Shown: positions 23,571 to 32,055 of the stretch, in pieces
Layout of the letters: each line of letters begins with the position of its first letter
How positions within the stretch are numbered: the first letter of the stretch is position 1
NCBI RefSeq assembly: GCF_025464835.1
Contig: NZ_JAODMP010000030.1
Location: forward strand, 1-32,394
Length of the DNA: 32,394 nucleotides
Source: Mycetocola sp.
Lineage (GTDB): Bacteria > Actinomycetota > Actinomycetes > Actinomycetales > Microbacteriaceae
Direction: 5' to 3'
Translations under genes and position numbers: made by a program
The notes under the pieces: model-generated
The model's input: the letters and a program-made list of their open reading frames with translations, nothing else
Told to the model about the DNA's origin: nothing
Databases searched by the model: none

Positions 23571-24983
23571 ATGGACCCTCTCCTGACCCTTCTGCTCGGT
23601 GTTTTCCTCGGCGCTCTGGTCGGTGCCCTGGCCACGCTTGTCGTCGTTCGGCGGCGGCAGCCGGGGTCGGATGCCGTCGACCCGGTGGTCGAAGCCCGGC
23701 ACGAATCCGAGCTGGCGCGGGTCCGCGCGACGGAGGCCGAGCGGCATGCCCAGCTTGCCGAGCTCCTGGCGCGCGCAGAAACTCGGGCCGATGCCCTCCA
23801 GGATCGGATCGACGCCCAGCGCGATCAGTACCAGGACCTTGTGGAGCGGCACCGCCGTGAACGTGAGGACGAGGCCGAGCGCGCCCGATCGGAAAGCCGC
23901 GTGCTGCAGGCATTGGCGCCCGTCCGCGAGAGCCTCCAGGAGATGCAGCAGAAGGTCACGGAGCTCGAGACGCAGCGCAGCAGGCAGCACGGGGAACTGG
24001 CGCAACAGCTGCGAAGCGCGACCGAATCGGAGGAGAGGCTCCGATCGACGGCGGAGTCGCTGGCGGCCGCCCTCAACAACAACTCGACCCGCGGCGTGTG
24101 GGGCGAAACACAGTTGCGCAGCGTCGTCGAAGCGGCCGGGCTGCTCGAACGGGTGAACTTCGACGTTCAGTCGAGTATTACGACCGACAACGGTGCAGGA
24201 CGCCCAGACATGGTCGTCTACCTCCCCGGCGGCAAGAGCATCGCGGTCGACGCGAAGGTTCCGTTCAGTTCGTACATCGAGGCGAGCGCGATCCCGCTGA
24301 CGTCATCCGAACCGGAGCTCGCCCGCCGCGCCCAGCTGATGAAGGCGCATGTGAAGGCCGTTCGTGATCACATTCTTACGCTGGGCAGCAAAACGTACTG
24401 GGACGGCCTCGACGCCAGCCCCGAAATGGTCATCGCTTTCATTCCGAGCGAGTCCCTGGTTTCGAGTGCCCTCGAGGCCGACCCCACCATCATGGAGTTC
24501 GCGTTCAGCAAACGCGTCGCGCTCTCCTCCCCCGTGACGCTGTGGTCGGTACTGAAGACGGTGGCGTTCAGCTGGCAACAGGATGTCGTCTCACAGGAGG
24601 CGAAGACCCTTTTCGATCTCAGCCGCGAACTCTACGGTCGACTCGCCACCATGGCCGGGCACATCGACAAGCTCGGCCGGTCGGTAAAGGCGACGGTGAC
24701 CGACTACAACCGCTTCGTGGGTTCGCTGGAACGGCAGGTGCTGCCGTCGGCACGCAAGCTCAACGTACTGGATGAGTCGAAGACGATCCCGGCGCTGCTT
24801 CCCTTGGAAGACAGCGCACGCGACCTGGCAGCGGTCGAGATGGTCACCGCGTTGGACGATGGAGAAGTGTCAGTGCGCGGCACCCTTGAAGCAGGTGCCC
24901 TCGGAGCGGAGAGCGCCGTCCCCCAGGACGTCCGCGACCGGGCCGACGCCGACGCGCTGCCGAACGTGGACCGGTCCGCCTAG
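23571..24983 (+). CDS. rmuC: DNA recombination protein RmuC
   Basis: The 470-residue protein has an N-terminal membrane anchor (LLTLLLGVFLGALVGALATLV, about 4-24), a long charged coiled-coil region to about residue 165 rich in Glu, Arg and Gln, and the RmuC nuclease-like core. The core shows NSTRGVWGETQLRSVVEAAG, RPDMVVYLPGG, the catalytic-type DAKVPFSSY, and GSKTYWDGLDASPEMVIAFI. RmuC limits inversions at short inverted repeats. The ATG at 23571 was chosen because the membrane segment begins directly after it; upstream open codons to 23481 are polar and noncoding. The last base triplet overlaps the stop of the convergent glpX. Confidence 0.95.
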   Translation: MDPLLTLLLGVFLGALVGALATLVVVRRRQPGSDAVDPVVEARHESELARVRATEAERHAQLAELLARAETRADALQDRIDAQRDQYQDLVERHRREREDEAERARSESRVLQALAPVRESLQEMQQKVTELETQRSRQHGELAQQLRSATESEERLRSTAESLAAALNNNSTRGVWGETQLRSVVEAAGLLERVNFDVQSSITTDNGAGRPDMVVYLPGGKSIAVDAKVPFSSYIEASAIPLTSSEPELARRAQLMKAHVKAVRDHILTLGSKTYWDGLDASPEMVIAFIPSESLVSSALEADPTIMEFAFSKRVALSSPVTLWSVLKTVAFSWQQDVVSQEAKTLFDLSRELYGRLATMAGHIDKLGRSVKATVTDYNRFVGSLERQVLPSARKLNVLDESKTIPALLPLEDSARDLAAVEMVTALDDGEVSVRGTLEAGALGAESAVPQDVRDRADADALPNVDRSA

Positions 24984-25963
24984 AGCCACTTCTCGGCGAG
25001 GTGGTCCGCTCCAATGCGCCGGATGGTGCCTGACTTCGATCGAAGCACAACGCTCTCGGTCCTGATGATCGGGCCGATGCGACGCACACCAGCGACGAGG
25101 CCACCGTCGGTGACGCCCGTGGCCACAAAGAAGGTGTTGTCGCTGTTGACGAGTTCGTTCGCTTCGTAGACGTAATCCATCTTGAGCCCGGCGTCGATCC
25201 CCTTCTGGCGTTCGACGTCGTCCTTGGGTGCCATGATGCCCTGGATGAGCCCGCCCAACGCCTTCACGGCGCACGCGGTCACGATCCCCTCCGGGCTGCC
25301 GCCGATGCCGACACACATGTCGATCCGCGTCTCGTAACGGGCAGCGTTGATGCCACCGGCCACATCGCCGTCCAGCATCAAACGTGTTCCAGCACCGGCC
25401 GCACGCACCTCCTCGATCAGCTGGGCATGGCGCGGGCGGTCGAGGATGGCGATCGTCATGTCACCGACGTTCTTCCCCTTGGCCTTGGCCAGGGCACGGA
25501 TGTTCTCGCCGATCGGCTTGCGGATGTCCACGACGCCGACGCCCTCAGGTCCGGTGACGATCTTGTCCATGTAGAAGACACTGGATGCGTCGAGCATCGT
25601 TCCCCGGTCGGAGACCGCGATCACGGAGAGCGCGTTCTGCCGTCCGGCCGCGGTGAGGCTTGTGCCGTCGATCGGGTCGACGGCGATGTCGCAGGCGGGG
25701 CCACGTCCGTTGCCGACACGCTCTCCGTTGTACAGCATCGGTGCTTCGTCCTTCTCACCCTCACCGATCACGACGACGCCGTCGAAGTTCACCGTGCCGA
25801 GGAAGGCCCGCATGGCATCGACCGCGGCACCATCGGCGGCGAGTTTGTCGCCCCGGCCGATGTACGGCGTCGCGCGGATCGCTGCAGCCTCGGTCGCCCG
25901 CACCAGCTCGAGAGCGAGGTTGCGGTCCGGATGAGCGAGGAGGGAAGAGGTGTCTGGGGTCAC
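24980..25963 (-). CDS. glpX: Class II fructose-1,6-bisphosphatase
   Basis: GlpX hydrolyses fructose 1,6-bisphosphate to fructose 6-phosphate in gluconeogenesis, a step with no class I enzyme in most actinobacteria. The protein has 327 residues. Motifs are AAIRATPYIGRGDKLAAD (about 25-42), GEGEKDEAPMLYNGE, the metal site DPIDGTSLTAAGRQNAL, YMDKIVTGP, ILDRPRHAQLI and VGIGGSPEG. The start is GTG at 25963 with AAGGA upstream; a longer frame to 26062 is rejected. A second GlpX-like gene follows upstream in the same direction. The stop shares the palindrome CTAG with the rmuC stop. Confidence 0.95.
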   Translation of the reverse strand: MTPDTSSLLAHPDRNLALELVRATEAAAIRATPYIGRGDKLAADGAAVDAMRAFLGTVNFDGVVVIGEGEKDEAPMLYNGERVGNGRGPACDIAVDPIDGTSLTAAGRQNALSVIAVSDRGTMLDASSVFYMDKIVTGPEGVGVVDIRKPIGENIRALAKAKGKNVGDMTIAILDRPRHAQLIEEVRAAGAGTRLMLDGDVAGGINAARYETRIDMCVGIGGSPEGIVTACAVKALGGLIQGIMAPKDDVERQKGIDAGLKMDYVYEANELVNSDNTFFVATGVTDGGLVAGVRRIGPIIRTESVVLRSKSGTIRRIGADHLAEKWL

Positions 25964-26105
25964 AATGGTCCTTAATCGGAAACGTTGGCGGTTGCGATGG
26001 CGGGTTCGCTGTGGACCCGTCCAGCCTACCGGCGCGAGAAGGCCCCGGCCATTTCGAAGCACGGAGTGCGCTCCGGACCAGCGATGTCGAAGCGCCCGGC
26101 GCCGC

Positions 26106-27065
26106 CTACCGTGCGGTACGAGCGGTCGTGCGCCGAACCATGATCCCGGGACCTGCGCTCCAGGACGAGGTGACGACGTGCGACGCGTCGACCCTCACGC
26201 CGGGCAGCACCCGGTCGGGCTCGATCCGGCAGTCAGTGATGGCGGTGAGGAACAGCCAGGCATCGCCCGAGCACAGGTCGGCGAGCGTCAGAACACGGTC
26301 CGTGTCGAAGCCGGCCAGACGTACCCGTTGGGCCTCGTTGCGGCGCTGTGGCGCCAGGCGGGTCTCCATGTGGCCGCCGAGCGCGCGAACGGCCGCAGCC
26401 GTGAGGATGCCCTCAGGTGCTCCCCCGATGCCGACGAGGAGATCGACGGCCGTGCCCCGCTGTGCCGCCAGCAGGCAGCGCTCGACATCTCCATCGGCGA
26501 AGAGGTCGACCCTCGCACCGGCAGCGCGGGCAGCTGCCACGAAAGTGGCGTTCCGGGGCCGGTCCTGGACCGCAACGACGAGATCCGACACGGCCGCACC
26601 GCGCGCATCGGCGAGCCGTTCCAGGTTCTCAGCGAGAGGCGCGGCGAGTCGGAGCGACGCGCCGGAGGCATCCGTCACCAGCTTCTCCATGTAGTGAGCG
26701 GGCCCGATGTCATACAGCGTGCCGCGTGCAGCCACGGCAAGAACAGCGACCGAACCCGGGGAGTTCTCGGCTGCCAGCCGAGTGCCGTCCACAGGGTCGA
26801 CGGCGATGTCGACGGCGGGTCCGTTGCCGGTGCCGAATCGTTCCCCGATGTGAAGCATCGGGGCTTCGTCTTTCTCGCCTTCACCGACGAGCACAAGTCC
26901 GTCGACCTCGATGCCTGCGAGGGCGTCCCGCAACGCGACCACGGCGACCCTGTCCACGTCATGCTTGTTCCCCGAACCGAGAAGGTCCACGGTCGCGATC
27001 GCCGCAATCCGTGTGGCGCGGGCGAAGCCCTCGAGGACGTCTGCAGGAAGGCTGGGTACGGTCAC
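26106..27065 (-). CDS. Second GlpX-type phosphatase (diverged paralogue)
   Basis: The 319-residue product is clearly homologous to the neighbouring GlpX: GEGEKDEAPMLHIGE, DPVDGTRLAAENSPGS, YMEKLVTDAS, VQDRPRNATFV and VGIGGAPEGILTAAAVRALG. It keeps the main metal and phosphate motifs, but the loop after DPVDGT lacks the GRQNAL-type sequence of the canonical enzyme and the C-terminal third is divergent. The start is GTG at 27065 with a weak GGA site; upstream in-frame codons do not resemble the family. It may be a second fructose bisphosphatase, act on sedoheptulose bisphosphate or another sugar phosphate, or have a different role; the sequence alone cannot decide. It is divergent from fba, 92 bases away. 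Confidence 0.88.
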   Translation of the reverse strand: MTVPSLPADVLEGFARATRIAAIATVDLLGSGNKHDVDRVAVVALRDALAGIEVDGLVLVGEGEKDEAPMLHIGERFGTGNGPAVDIAVDPVDGTRLAAENSPGSVAVLAVAARGTLYDIGPAHYMEKLVTDASGASLRLAAPLAENLERLADARGAAVSDLVVAVQDRPRNATFVAAARAAGARVDLFADGDVERCLLAAQRGTAVDLLVGIGGAPEGILTAAAVRALGGHMETRLAPQRRNEAQRVRLAGFDTDRVLTLADLCSGDAWLFLTAITDCRIEPDRVLPGVRVDASHVVTSSWSAGPGIMVRRTTARTAR

Positions 27066-27157
27066 GGTTCCATCCTGCCTTGTTCCCGGGAATCGGCCGG
27101 CCAGGGGCCGCTCGCTACACTGATTGGCGAAGACATCCATCTCGTCAAGGAGAAGCC

Positions 27158-28183
27158 ATGCCCGTCGCAACCCCAGAGCAATACGCAGAAATGCTCGACA
27201 CCGCAAAGGCGAAGGGTTTCGCCTATCCCGCTTTCAACGTGTCGAGCTCACAGACCATCAATGCTGTACTCCAGGGACTGACCGAGGCCGGCTCAGACGG
27301 GATCATCCAGGTCACGACCGGTGGCGCCGACTACTTCGCCGGTCACACCGTGAAGAACCGCGCAGCCGGCGCCATCGCCTTCGCGAAGTTCGCCACCGAG
27401 GTTGCGAAGAACTACCCCATCACCGTCGCATTGCACACCGACCACTGCCCGAAGGACGCCCTCGACGGCTTCGTGATGCCGCTCATCGCCGCGTCCGAAG
27501 AAGAGGTCAAGGCGGGTCGCAACCCGTTGTTCCAGTCGCACATGTGGGACGGGTCGGCGGTTCCACTCGACGAGAACCTCGAGATCGCGAAGGACATGAT
27601 CAAGCGCACCCGTGCCATCAACGCCATCCTCGAGGTCGAAATCGGCGTCGTCGGCGGCGAGGAAGACGGTGTCAGCCACGACATCAACGAGCACCTCTAC
27701 ACGACCCTCGATGACGCGATCGCCACGGTCGAAGCCCTCGGTCTGGGCGACAAGGGCCGTTACATGGCCGCGCTGACCTTCGGCAATGTGCACGGTGTGT
27801 ACAAACCGGGCAACGTCAAGCTCAAGCCGGAGCTCCTCAAGGAAATCCAGGACGGCATCGCCGCGAAGTACGGCACCAGCGCCAAGCCCCTCGACCTCGT
27901 CTTCCATGGCGGTTCTGGCTCGACCGACGCCGAGATCGCCGAGGCCGTCGCGAACGGTGTCGTCAAGATGAACATCGACACGGACACGCAGTACGCGTAC
28001 ACCCGCGCGATCGCCGACTACATGCTCAAGAACTACGACGGCGTGCTGAAGGTCGACGGCGAAGTGGGAAACAAGAAGCTGTACGACCCCCGCGCCTGGG
28101 GCAAGGTCGCCGAATCCGCGATGGCCGCCCGCGTGGTCGAGTCGACCCGCCAGCTCGGCTCAGCCGGACACTCGCGCGGATAA
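27158..28183 (+). CDS. fba: Class II fructose-bisphosphate aldolase
   Basis: This is the zinc-dependent aldolase of glycolysis and gluconeogenesis, 341 residues. Visible motifs are YPAFNVSSSQTINAVL (about 23-38), VALHTDHCPKDALDGF with the zinc/active-site His-x-Asp-His, ILEVEIGVVGGEEDGVSH, FGNVHGVYKPGNVKL, LVFHGGSGSTDAEI and KMNIDTDTQYAYT. The ATG at 27158 has an AAGGAGAAG site. A -10-like TACACT lies at 27116-27121 without a clear -35. It forms a functional group with the two divergent GlpX genes: aldolase makes or cleaves the bisphosphate those enzymes hydrolyse. A strong terminator follows. Confidence 0.97.
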   Translation: MPVATPEQYAEMLDTAKAKGFAYPAFNVSSSQTINAVLQGLTEAGSDGIIQVTTGGADYFAGHTVKNRAAGAIAFAKFATEVAKNYPITVALHTDHCPKDALDGFVMPLIAASEEEVKAGRNPLFQSHMWDGSAVPLDENLEIAKDMIKRTRAINAILEVEIGVVGGEEDGVSHDINEHLYTTLDDAIATVEALGLGDKGRYMAALTFGNVHGVYKPGNVKLKPELLKEIQDGIAAKYGTSAKPLDLVFHGGSGSTDAEIAEAVANGVVKMNIDTDTQYAYTRAIADYMLKNYDGVLKVDGEVGNKKLYDPRAWGKVAESAMAARVVESTRQLGSAGHSRG

Positions 28184-28197
28184 CCGACGGCATGACG

Positions 28198-28242
28198 AAA
28201 GACGGATGCCCCGACCTGCATGGTCGGGGCATCCGTCTTTTT
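28198..28242. terminator. Strong bidirectional intrinsic terminator
   Basis: GACGGATGCCCCGACC (28201-28216) pairs perfectly with GGTCGGGGCATCCGTC (28222-28237) around a 5-base loop. An AAA before and a T-run after extend the stem by three pairs. It separates the convergent fba and the DUF6264 gene and should serve both. Confidence 0.93.
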
Positions 28243-28264
28243 CGTTACGGCGAGATTTCAGCAG

Positions 28265-28807
28265 TCAGTTCACCCGATTGACGTAGTCGGTGAAAGCCGG
28301 GTCTCCTGCCATGGCGAACGCGATGCAGGCGAACACGGCGATGTTGGCGATCACGCCGAAGACGAGCGGGATCCACCAGGCGACCCTGCCCAGGCGCAAG
28401 GCGCGGAGGGAAAGCCAGAGAGCGAATCCCCAGAGCGCCACCGAGATGACAAGGGCGGTCCAACCCAGCGCCGAGCCCAGGGCCGTTGAGGTGTAATTCC
28501 CGAGATCGAGCTGGGCGAAGGCGGTGTCGATCGACTTCGGCAGGTCCAGCAGAGCTGGCACTGACAGCAGAATCGTCATCAGCCCGATCCCGAGCAGGAT
28601 CATGGTTGCCAGGCGGTCGGTCGTCGCCCGCTTGCTCGGGGCCTCAGGCGTCGGCCCACCCTGGACGCTGATGTGGCTGGTCGGGGACTGCTGCGACTCG
28701 ACAGGCATAGATTCTGTGTCGTCGAGAGGGACCTTGATCGCCTTGCGCTGTTGCTCGGGGGTGGCGTATTCGCCGAACTGCGGGCGCGGCCGCTGCATGT
28801 CGCTCAC
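28265..28807 (-). CDS. DUF6264 family membrane protein
   Basis: The 180-residue protein starts with a polar, proline-rich cytoplasmic region containing [19 protein letters not shown], the hallmark of the Microbacteriaceae DUF6264 family as I recall it. Three hydrophobic helices follow: [20 protein letters not shown] (about 66-86), [20 protein letters not shown] (about 114-133) and [20 protein letters not shown] (about 140-160). The function is unknown. The GTG start overlaps the ispH stop (GTGA), so the two are translationally coupled, with GGACGGAGC as the ribosome-binding site. The same terminator as fba lies behind it. Confidence 0.85.
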   Translation of the reverse strand: MSDMQRPRPQFGEYATPEQQRKAIKVPLDDTESMPVESQQSPTSHISVQGGPTPEAPSKRATTDRLATMILLGIGLMTILLSVPALLDLPKSIDTAFAQLDLGNYTSTALGSALGWTALVISVALWGFALWLSLRALRLGRVAWWIPLVFGVIANIAVFACIAFAMAGDPAFTDYVNRVN

Positions 28808-29865
28808 GGTCGGCTCCGTCCGTCGGACGACCGGTTTGCGTTGGCGCCCTTCAGGCTGGTGCGAAGTTCCTTCGGCAGCGAGAAAATCAGGTCTTCCTCG
28901 GCCGTTTTCACCTCATGCACGTCGCGGTAGCCGGCCGATGCGAGGCTTTCGAGGACTTCGGTCACGAGTACCTCCGGCACGGATGCTCCGCTGGTTACGC
29001 CGACGGTTTCGACACCGTCGACCCACTCCTGCTTGATCTCGCTCGCATAGTCCACCCGGTATGCTGCCTTCGCGCCGTACTCGAGGGCGACCTCGACAAG
29101 GCGAACAGAGTTGGATGAGTTCGCCGATCCGACCACGATGACGAGGTCGGCGTCCTTCGCGACCTTCTTGATCGCGACCTGGCGGTTCTGGGTGGCGTAG
29201 CAGATGTCATCGCTGGGCGGATCCTGCAGGTTCGGGAACCGCGTCCGCAGGCGGCGGACGGTTTCCATCGTCTCGTCGACGCTGAGCGTCGTCTGTGACA
29301 GCCAGACCACCTTGTTCGGGTCCTTCACCTGCACGGTGTCTGCTTCGTCCGGGCTGCCGACGAGCGTCGTGTGCTCGGGTGCTTCACCGGCTGTGCCTTC
29401 GACTTCCTCATGGCCTTCGTGTCCGATGAGAAGGATCTCGAAGTCGTCGCGGGCGAAGCGCACGGCTTCACGGTGCACCTTGGTGACCAGAGGGCAGGTG
29501 GCGTCGATGGCCTGCAGCCCTCGGTCCGCCGCCGCGTTCACCACGGCGGGTGAAACGCCGTGAGCGCTGAAGACGATGTGGGCGCCAGGCGGAACCTCGT
29601 CGACCTCCTCAACGAAGATCGCGCCCTTCGACTCGAGCTCCGACACCACGTGGATGTTGTGCACGATCTGCTTACGCACGTAGACCGGCGAACCGTACTG
29701 CTCCAAAGCCTTCTCGACGGCGATGACGGCACGGTCAACACCGGCGCAGTAGCCACGGGGCGCAGCCAACAGCACCCGCTTATGTCCGACCACCGGGGTA
29801 TCCTTGAGCCTCGAACGCACGCCGGGGATTCTCGGCATGGGCAGGCTGATTGTTGCGTCACTCAC
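28804..29865 (-). CDS. ispH: 4-hydroxy-3-methylbut-2-enyl diphosphate reductase
   Basis: IspH performs the last step of the MEP isoprenoid pathway, reducing HMBPP to IPP and DMAPP with a [4Fe-4S] cluster. The 353-residue product has the three cluster cysteines: Cys40 in [13 protein letters not shown], Cys124 in [11 protein letters not shown] and Cys222 in [10 protein letters not shown]. Other blocks are [49 protein letters not shown] and VTSGASVPE. The GTG start is six bases after TAGAAT on the minus strand, so the mRNA should be leaderless. The gene is divergent from xseA, as in many actinobacteria, and overlaps the DUF6264 gene by four bases. Confidence 0.97.
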   Translation of the reverse strand: MSDATISLPMPRIPGVRSRLKDTPVVGHKRVLLAAPRGYCAGVDRAVIAVEKALEQYGSPVYVRKQIVHNIHVVSELESKGAIFVEEVDEVPPGAHIVFSAHGVSPAVVNAAADRGLQAIDATCPLVTKVHREAVRFARDDFEILLIGHEGHEEVEGTAGEAPEHTTLVGSPDEADTVQVKDPNKVVWLSQTTLSVDETMETVRRLRTRFPNLQDPPSDDICYATQNRQVAIKKVAKDADLVIVVGSANSSNSVRLVEVALEYGAKAAYRVDYASEIKQEWVDGVETVGVTSGASVPEVLVTEVLESLASAGYRDVHEVKTAEEDLIFSLPKELRTSLKGANANRSSDGRSRP

Positions 29866-29877
29866 GTGCCAATTCTA
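29866..29877 (-). promoter_or_regulatory. Leaderless -10 box of ispH
   Basis: On the minus strand TAGAAT (29877-29872) matches the TANNNT consensus closely and is followed by TGGCAC and then the GTG start at 29865. There is no ribosome-binding site and no evident -35. Confidence 0.65.
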
Positions 29878-29926
29878 GGCCGCTGCCTCTGTGCGAGTGC
29901 TGGACGACCACAAGGAGAGCCAACGG

Positions 29927-31162
29927 ATGCCGGATTCGCCCGCCACAGCAGAGAATCCGTGGCCCGTCGGACTGCTCGGCGTCAAGATCCGTGACTACAT
30001 CGACCGTCTCGGATCCGTCTGGGTCGAAGGCGAGCTTGCCCAGTGGGGAACCTCCGCCGGCAACGTCTACGGCAAGCTCAAGGACCTCAACCAGGACGCC
30101 ACGGTGAGTTTCACCATCTGGTCATCGGTGAAGGCCCGCATCCCGGCGGATCTCAAGCACGGCGACCGTGTCGTCGCGCTCGTCAAACCCAACTACTGGG
30201 TCAAGGGTGGCACCCTGACCATGCAGGTGCTGCAGATGAAGCACGTCGGTCTCGGCGACCTTCTCGAGCGGCTCGAACGCCTCCGCACCCAGCTCACCGG
30301 CGAGGGGCTGTTCGAACTCTCCCGCAAGAAGCGGCTGCCTTTCCTGCCCCACTGCATCGGGCTCATCACCGGCAAGGACTCCGACGCCGAGAAAGACGTC
30401 CTCCGCAACGCCCAGCTGCGCTGGCCGGCGGTCGACTTCCGCATCGTCCACGCCGCAGTGCAGGGCGACCGGACCGTGCCCGAGGTGATCTCGGCGATCC
30501 AACGACTCGACGCCGACCCCGCCGTCGACGTGATCATCGTCGCGCGGGGCGGTGGCGACTTCCAGAACCTCCTCGGCTTCAGCGACGAGCGGCTGGTCCG
30601 CGCCGCAGCCGCCTGCAGCACCCCCCTCGTCAGCGCCATCGGCCACGAAGCCGACCGGCCGCTCCTCGACGACGTCGCGGACCTGCGTGCGTCCACGCCG
30701 ACGGATGCCGCCAAGCGTGTGGTCCCGGATGTCACCGAGGAACTGTCCCGCGTGCAGCAGGCCAGGGCACGGCTCGGCACCCGGCTCGCCACGTACCTCC
30801 ACACCGAGACGGCCGGGATCGGGCAGCTGCGGTCGCGGCCTGCCCTGGCCTCTGCCTCCTGGATTGTCGACATGCGATCCGAGGAACTCACGCGGTACGT
30901 CGCCCGTGGTACCGAACTGGTCGAACGCATGCTCGAGCAGTCGACTCGCCAGATCGACGACCTGCGTTCACATCTCCGGGCACTGTCGCCGCAACGCACC
31001 CTCGACCGCGGTTACGCCATCGCCCAGGGCCTCGACGGGCACGTCCTCCGTTCAGCCCCTGACGCCCCCGCCGGCACCGAGTTCACCCTCACACTCGCGA
31101 CCGGCCGGATCGCTGCGCACTCCGACGGCCCGACGGATGAGGCATTCGCCGACCCCAGATAG
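29927..31162 (+). CDS. xseA: Exodeoxyribonuclease VII large subunit
   Basis: XseA is the catalytic subunit of the single-strand exonuclease VII, 411 residues. It has an N-terminal OB fold (WPVGLLGVKIRDYIDRLGSV, VWVEGELAQW, GNVYGKLKDL), the catalytic core (LITGKDSDAEKDVLRNAQLR, IIVARGGGDFQNLLGFSDE, SAIGHEADRPLLDDVADLRA and STPTDAAKRVV) and a long coiled-coil C-terminal part. The ATG at 29927 has an AAGGAGAG site about nine bases upstream; an in-frame upstream start at 29891 would precede that site. xseB follows after nine bases. It is the first gene of xseA-xseB-DUF4245-carbonic anhydrase. Confidence 0.96.
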   Translation: MPDSPATAENPWPVGLLGVKIRDYIDRLGSVWVEGELAQWGTSAGNVYGKLKDLNQDATVSFTIWSSVKARIPADLKHGDRVVALVKPNYWVKGGTLTMQVLQMKHVGLGDLLERLERLRTQLTGEGLFELSRKKRLPFLPHCIGLITGKDSDAEKDVLRNAQLRWPAVDFRIVHAAVQGDRTVPEVISAIQRLDADPAVDVIIVARGGGDFQNLLGFSDERLVRAAAACSTPLVSAIGHEADRPLLDDVADLRASTPTDAAKRVVPDVTEELSRVQQARARLGTRLATYLHTETAGIGQLRSRPALASASWIVDMRSEELTRYVARGTELVERMLEQSTRQIDDLRSHLRALSPQRTLDRGYAIAQGLDGHVLRSAPDAPAGTEFTLTLATGRIAAHSDGPTDEAFADPR

Positions 31163-31171
31163 GATTGGACC

Positions 31172-31405
31172 ATGCAAGAAACCCGCGAGGTCTCCACCCT
31201 CAGCTACGAAGACGCACGGGATGAACTCATCCGCGTCGTCTCCGAACTCGAGCAGGGAGCACCGACCCTCGAGCAGTCGCTCGCCCTTTGGGAACGCGGC
31301 GAAGCCCTTGCTCGACGCTGCGAGGACTGGTTGATCGGAGCGAAGGCCCGGCTCGATGCCGCACGCGCAGCCACCCCGTCGACTCAGGCGCAGCCAGCCG
31401 AATGA
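31172..31405 (+). CDS. xseB: Exodeoxyribonuclease VII small subunit
   Basis: This is the 77-residue helical small subunit that binds the XseA stalk. The core [40 protein letters not shown] and [13 protein letters not shown] (residues 10-62) matches the family in sequence and length. The ATG is preceded by AGGA at a spacing of eight; a -10-like TAGGAT overlapping the xseA stop is probably coincidental. The stop overlaps the start of the next gene (ATGA). Confidence 0.95.
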   Translation: MQETREVSTLSYEDARDELIRVVSELEQGAPTLEQSLALWERGEALARRCEDWLIGAKARLDAARAATPSTQAQPAE

Positions 31406-32055
31406 GTTCCCCCCGTCGCCAGCCGCGAGTCGTCGCTGAGCTTGGCCGCCCCGAAACTCCCGAGGAGATGGCCGAGCGCAAGGCCGAGAACTCCCGCAAT
31501 TACCGCAAACGCAAGACGGTCAACAACCTTGTCTATTCCCTGCTGGTCTGCGTCGGGCTCGTCCTGGTCATCGCTCTTGCCGTGCCGCGAGCCGACAACT
31601 CGCTCGTGCCGGAGGTCAATTACGATGCCGTCGCCACCCAGGCGCAGACCTCGTCGGACCACATCCTCGCGAACCCTGATCTGCCAGGCAGCTGGAGTTC
31701 GAACCGCGCCGAGACCGACAGGACCGGCGGCGTGTCCTCCTGGAACATCGGCCTGATCACTCCGTCGAATGAGTACATCGGCATCACACAGGGCTTCGAC
31801 GCCAATGAGACCTGGGTGTCCCAGCAACTACGCCAGACCACGGCATCGTCGACGGTCACCATCGACGGGGTGGAATGGACGGTCTATGACAATCGGGCCC
31901 GTGACGACGTCGGTAACGTGGAATACGCCCTGACCACCGAGTCAGGCGCCTCCACCTTCATCGTGTTCGGAACGGCCCAGGACGGCGAGTTCCGCACCGT
32001 GGCATCCGCTCTTGCCGGCCAGGTGCTCGCCAACCAGACGGAGAGGAACGAATAA
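31402..32055 (+). CDS. DUF4245 family membrane-anchored protein
   Basis: The 217-residue protein has a basic N-terminal cytoplasmic part ([16 protein letters not shown]), one transmembrane helix ([19 protein letters not shown], about 44-62) and an extracytoplasmic domain of about 150 residues with [10 protein letters not shown]-like, [20 protein letters not shown] and [11 protein letters not shown]-like segments. This layout, and the place between xseB and the carbonic anhydrase, identify DUF4245, an actinobacterial family of unknown function. The ATG overlaps the xseB stop by four bases. Its stop overlaps the next start by one base (TAATG). Confidence 0.9.
   Translation: MSSPRRQPRVVAELGRPETPEEMAERKAENSRNYRKRKTVNNLVYSLLVCVGLVLVIALAVPRADNSLVPEVNYDAVATQAQTSSDHILANPDLPGSWSSNRAETDRTGGVSSWNIGLITPSNEYIGITQGFDANETWVSQQLRQTTASSTVTIDGVEWTVYDNRARDDVGNVEYALTTESGASTFIVFGTAQDGEFRTVASALAGQVLANQTERNE

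Noticed and set aside
31160-31171. TAGGAT-N6-ATG as a leaderless promoter of xseB
   Set aside because: The box overlaps the xseA stop, xseB is operon-internal, and AGGA can act as its ribosome-binding site.
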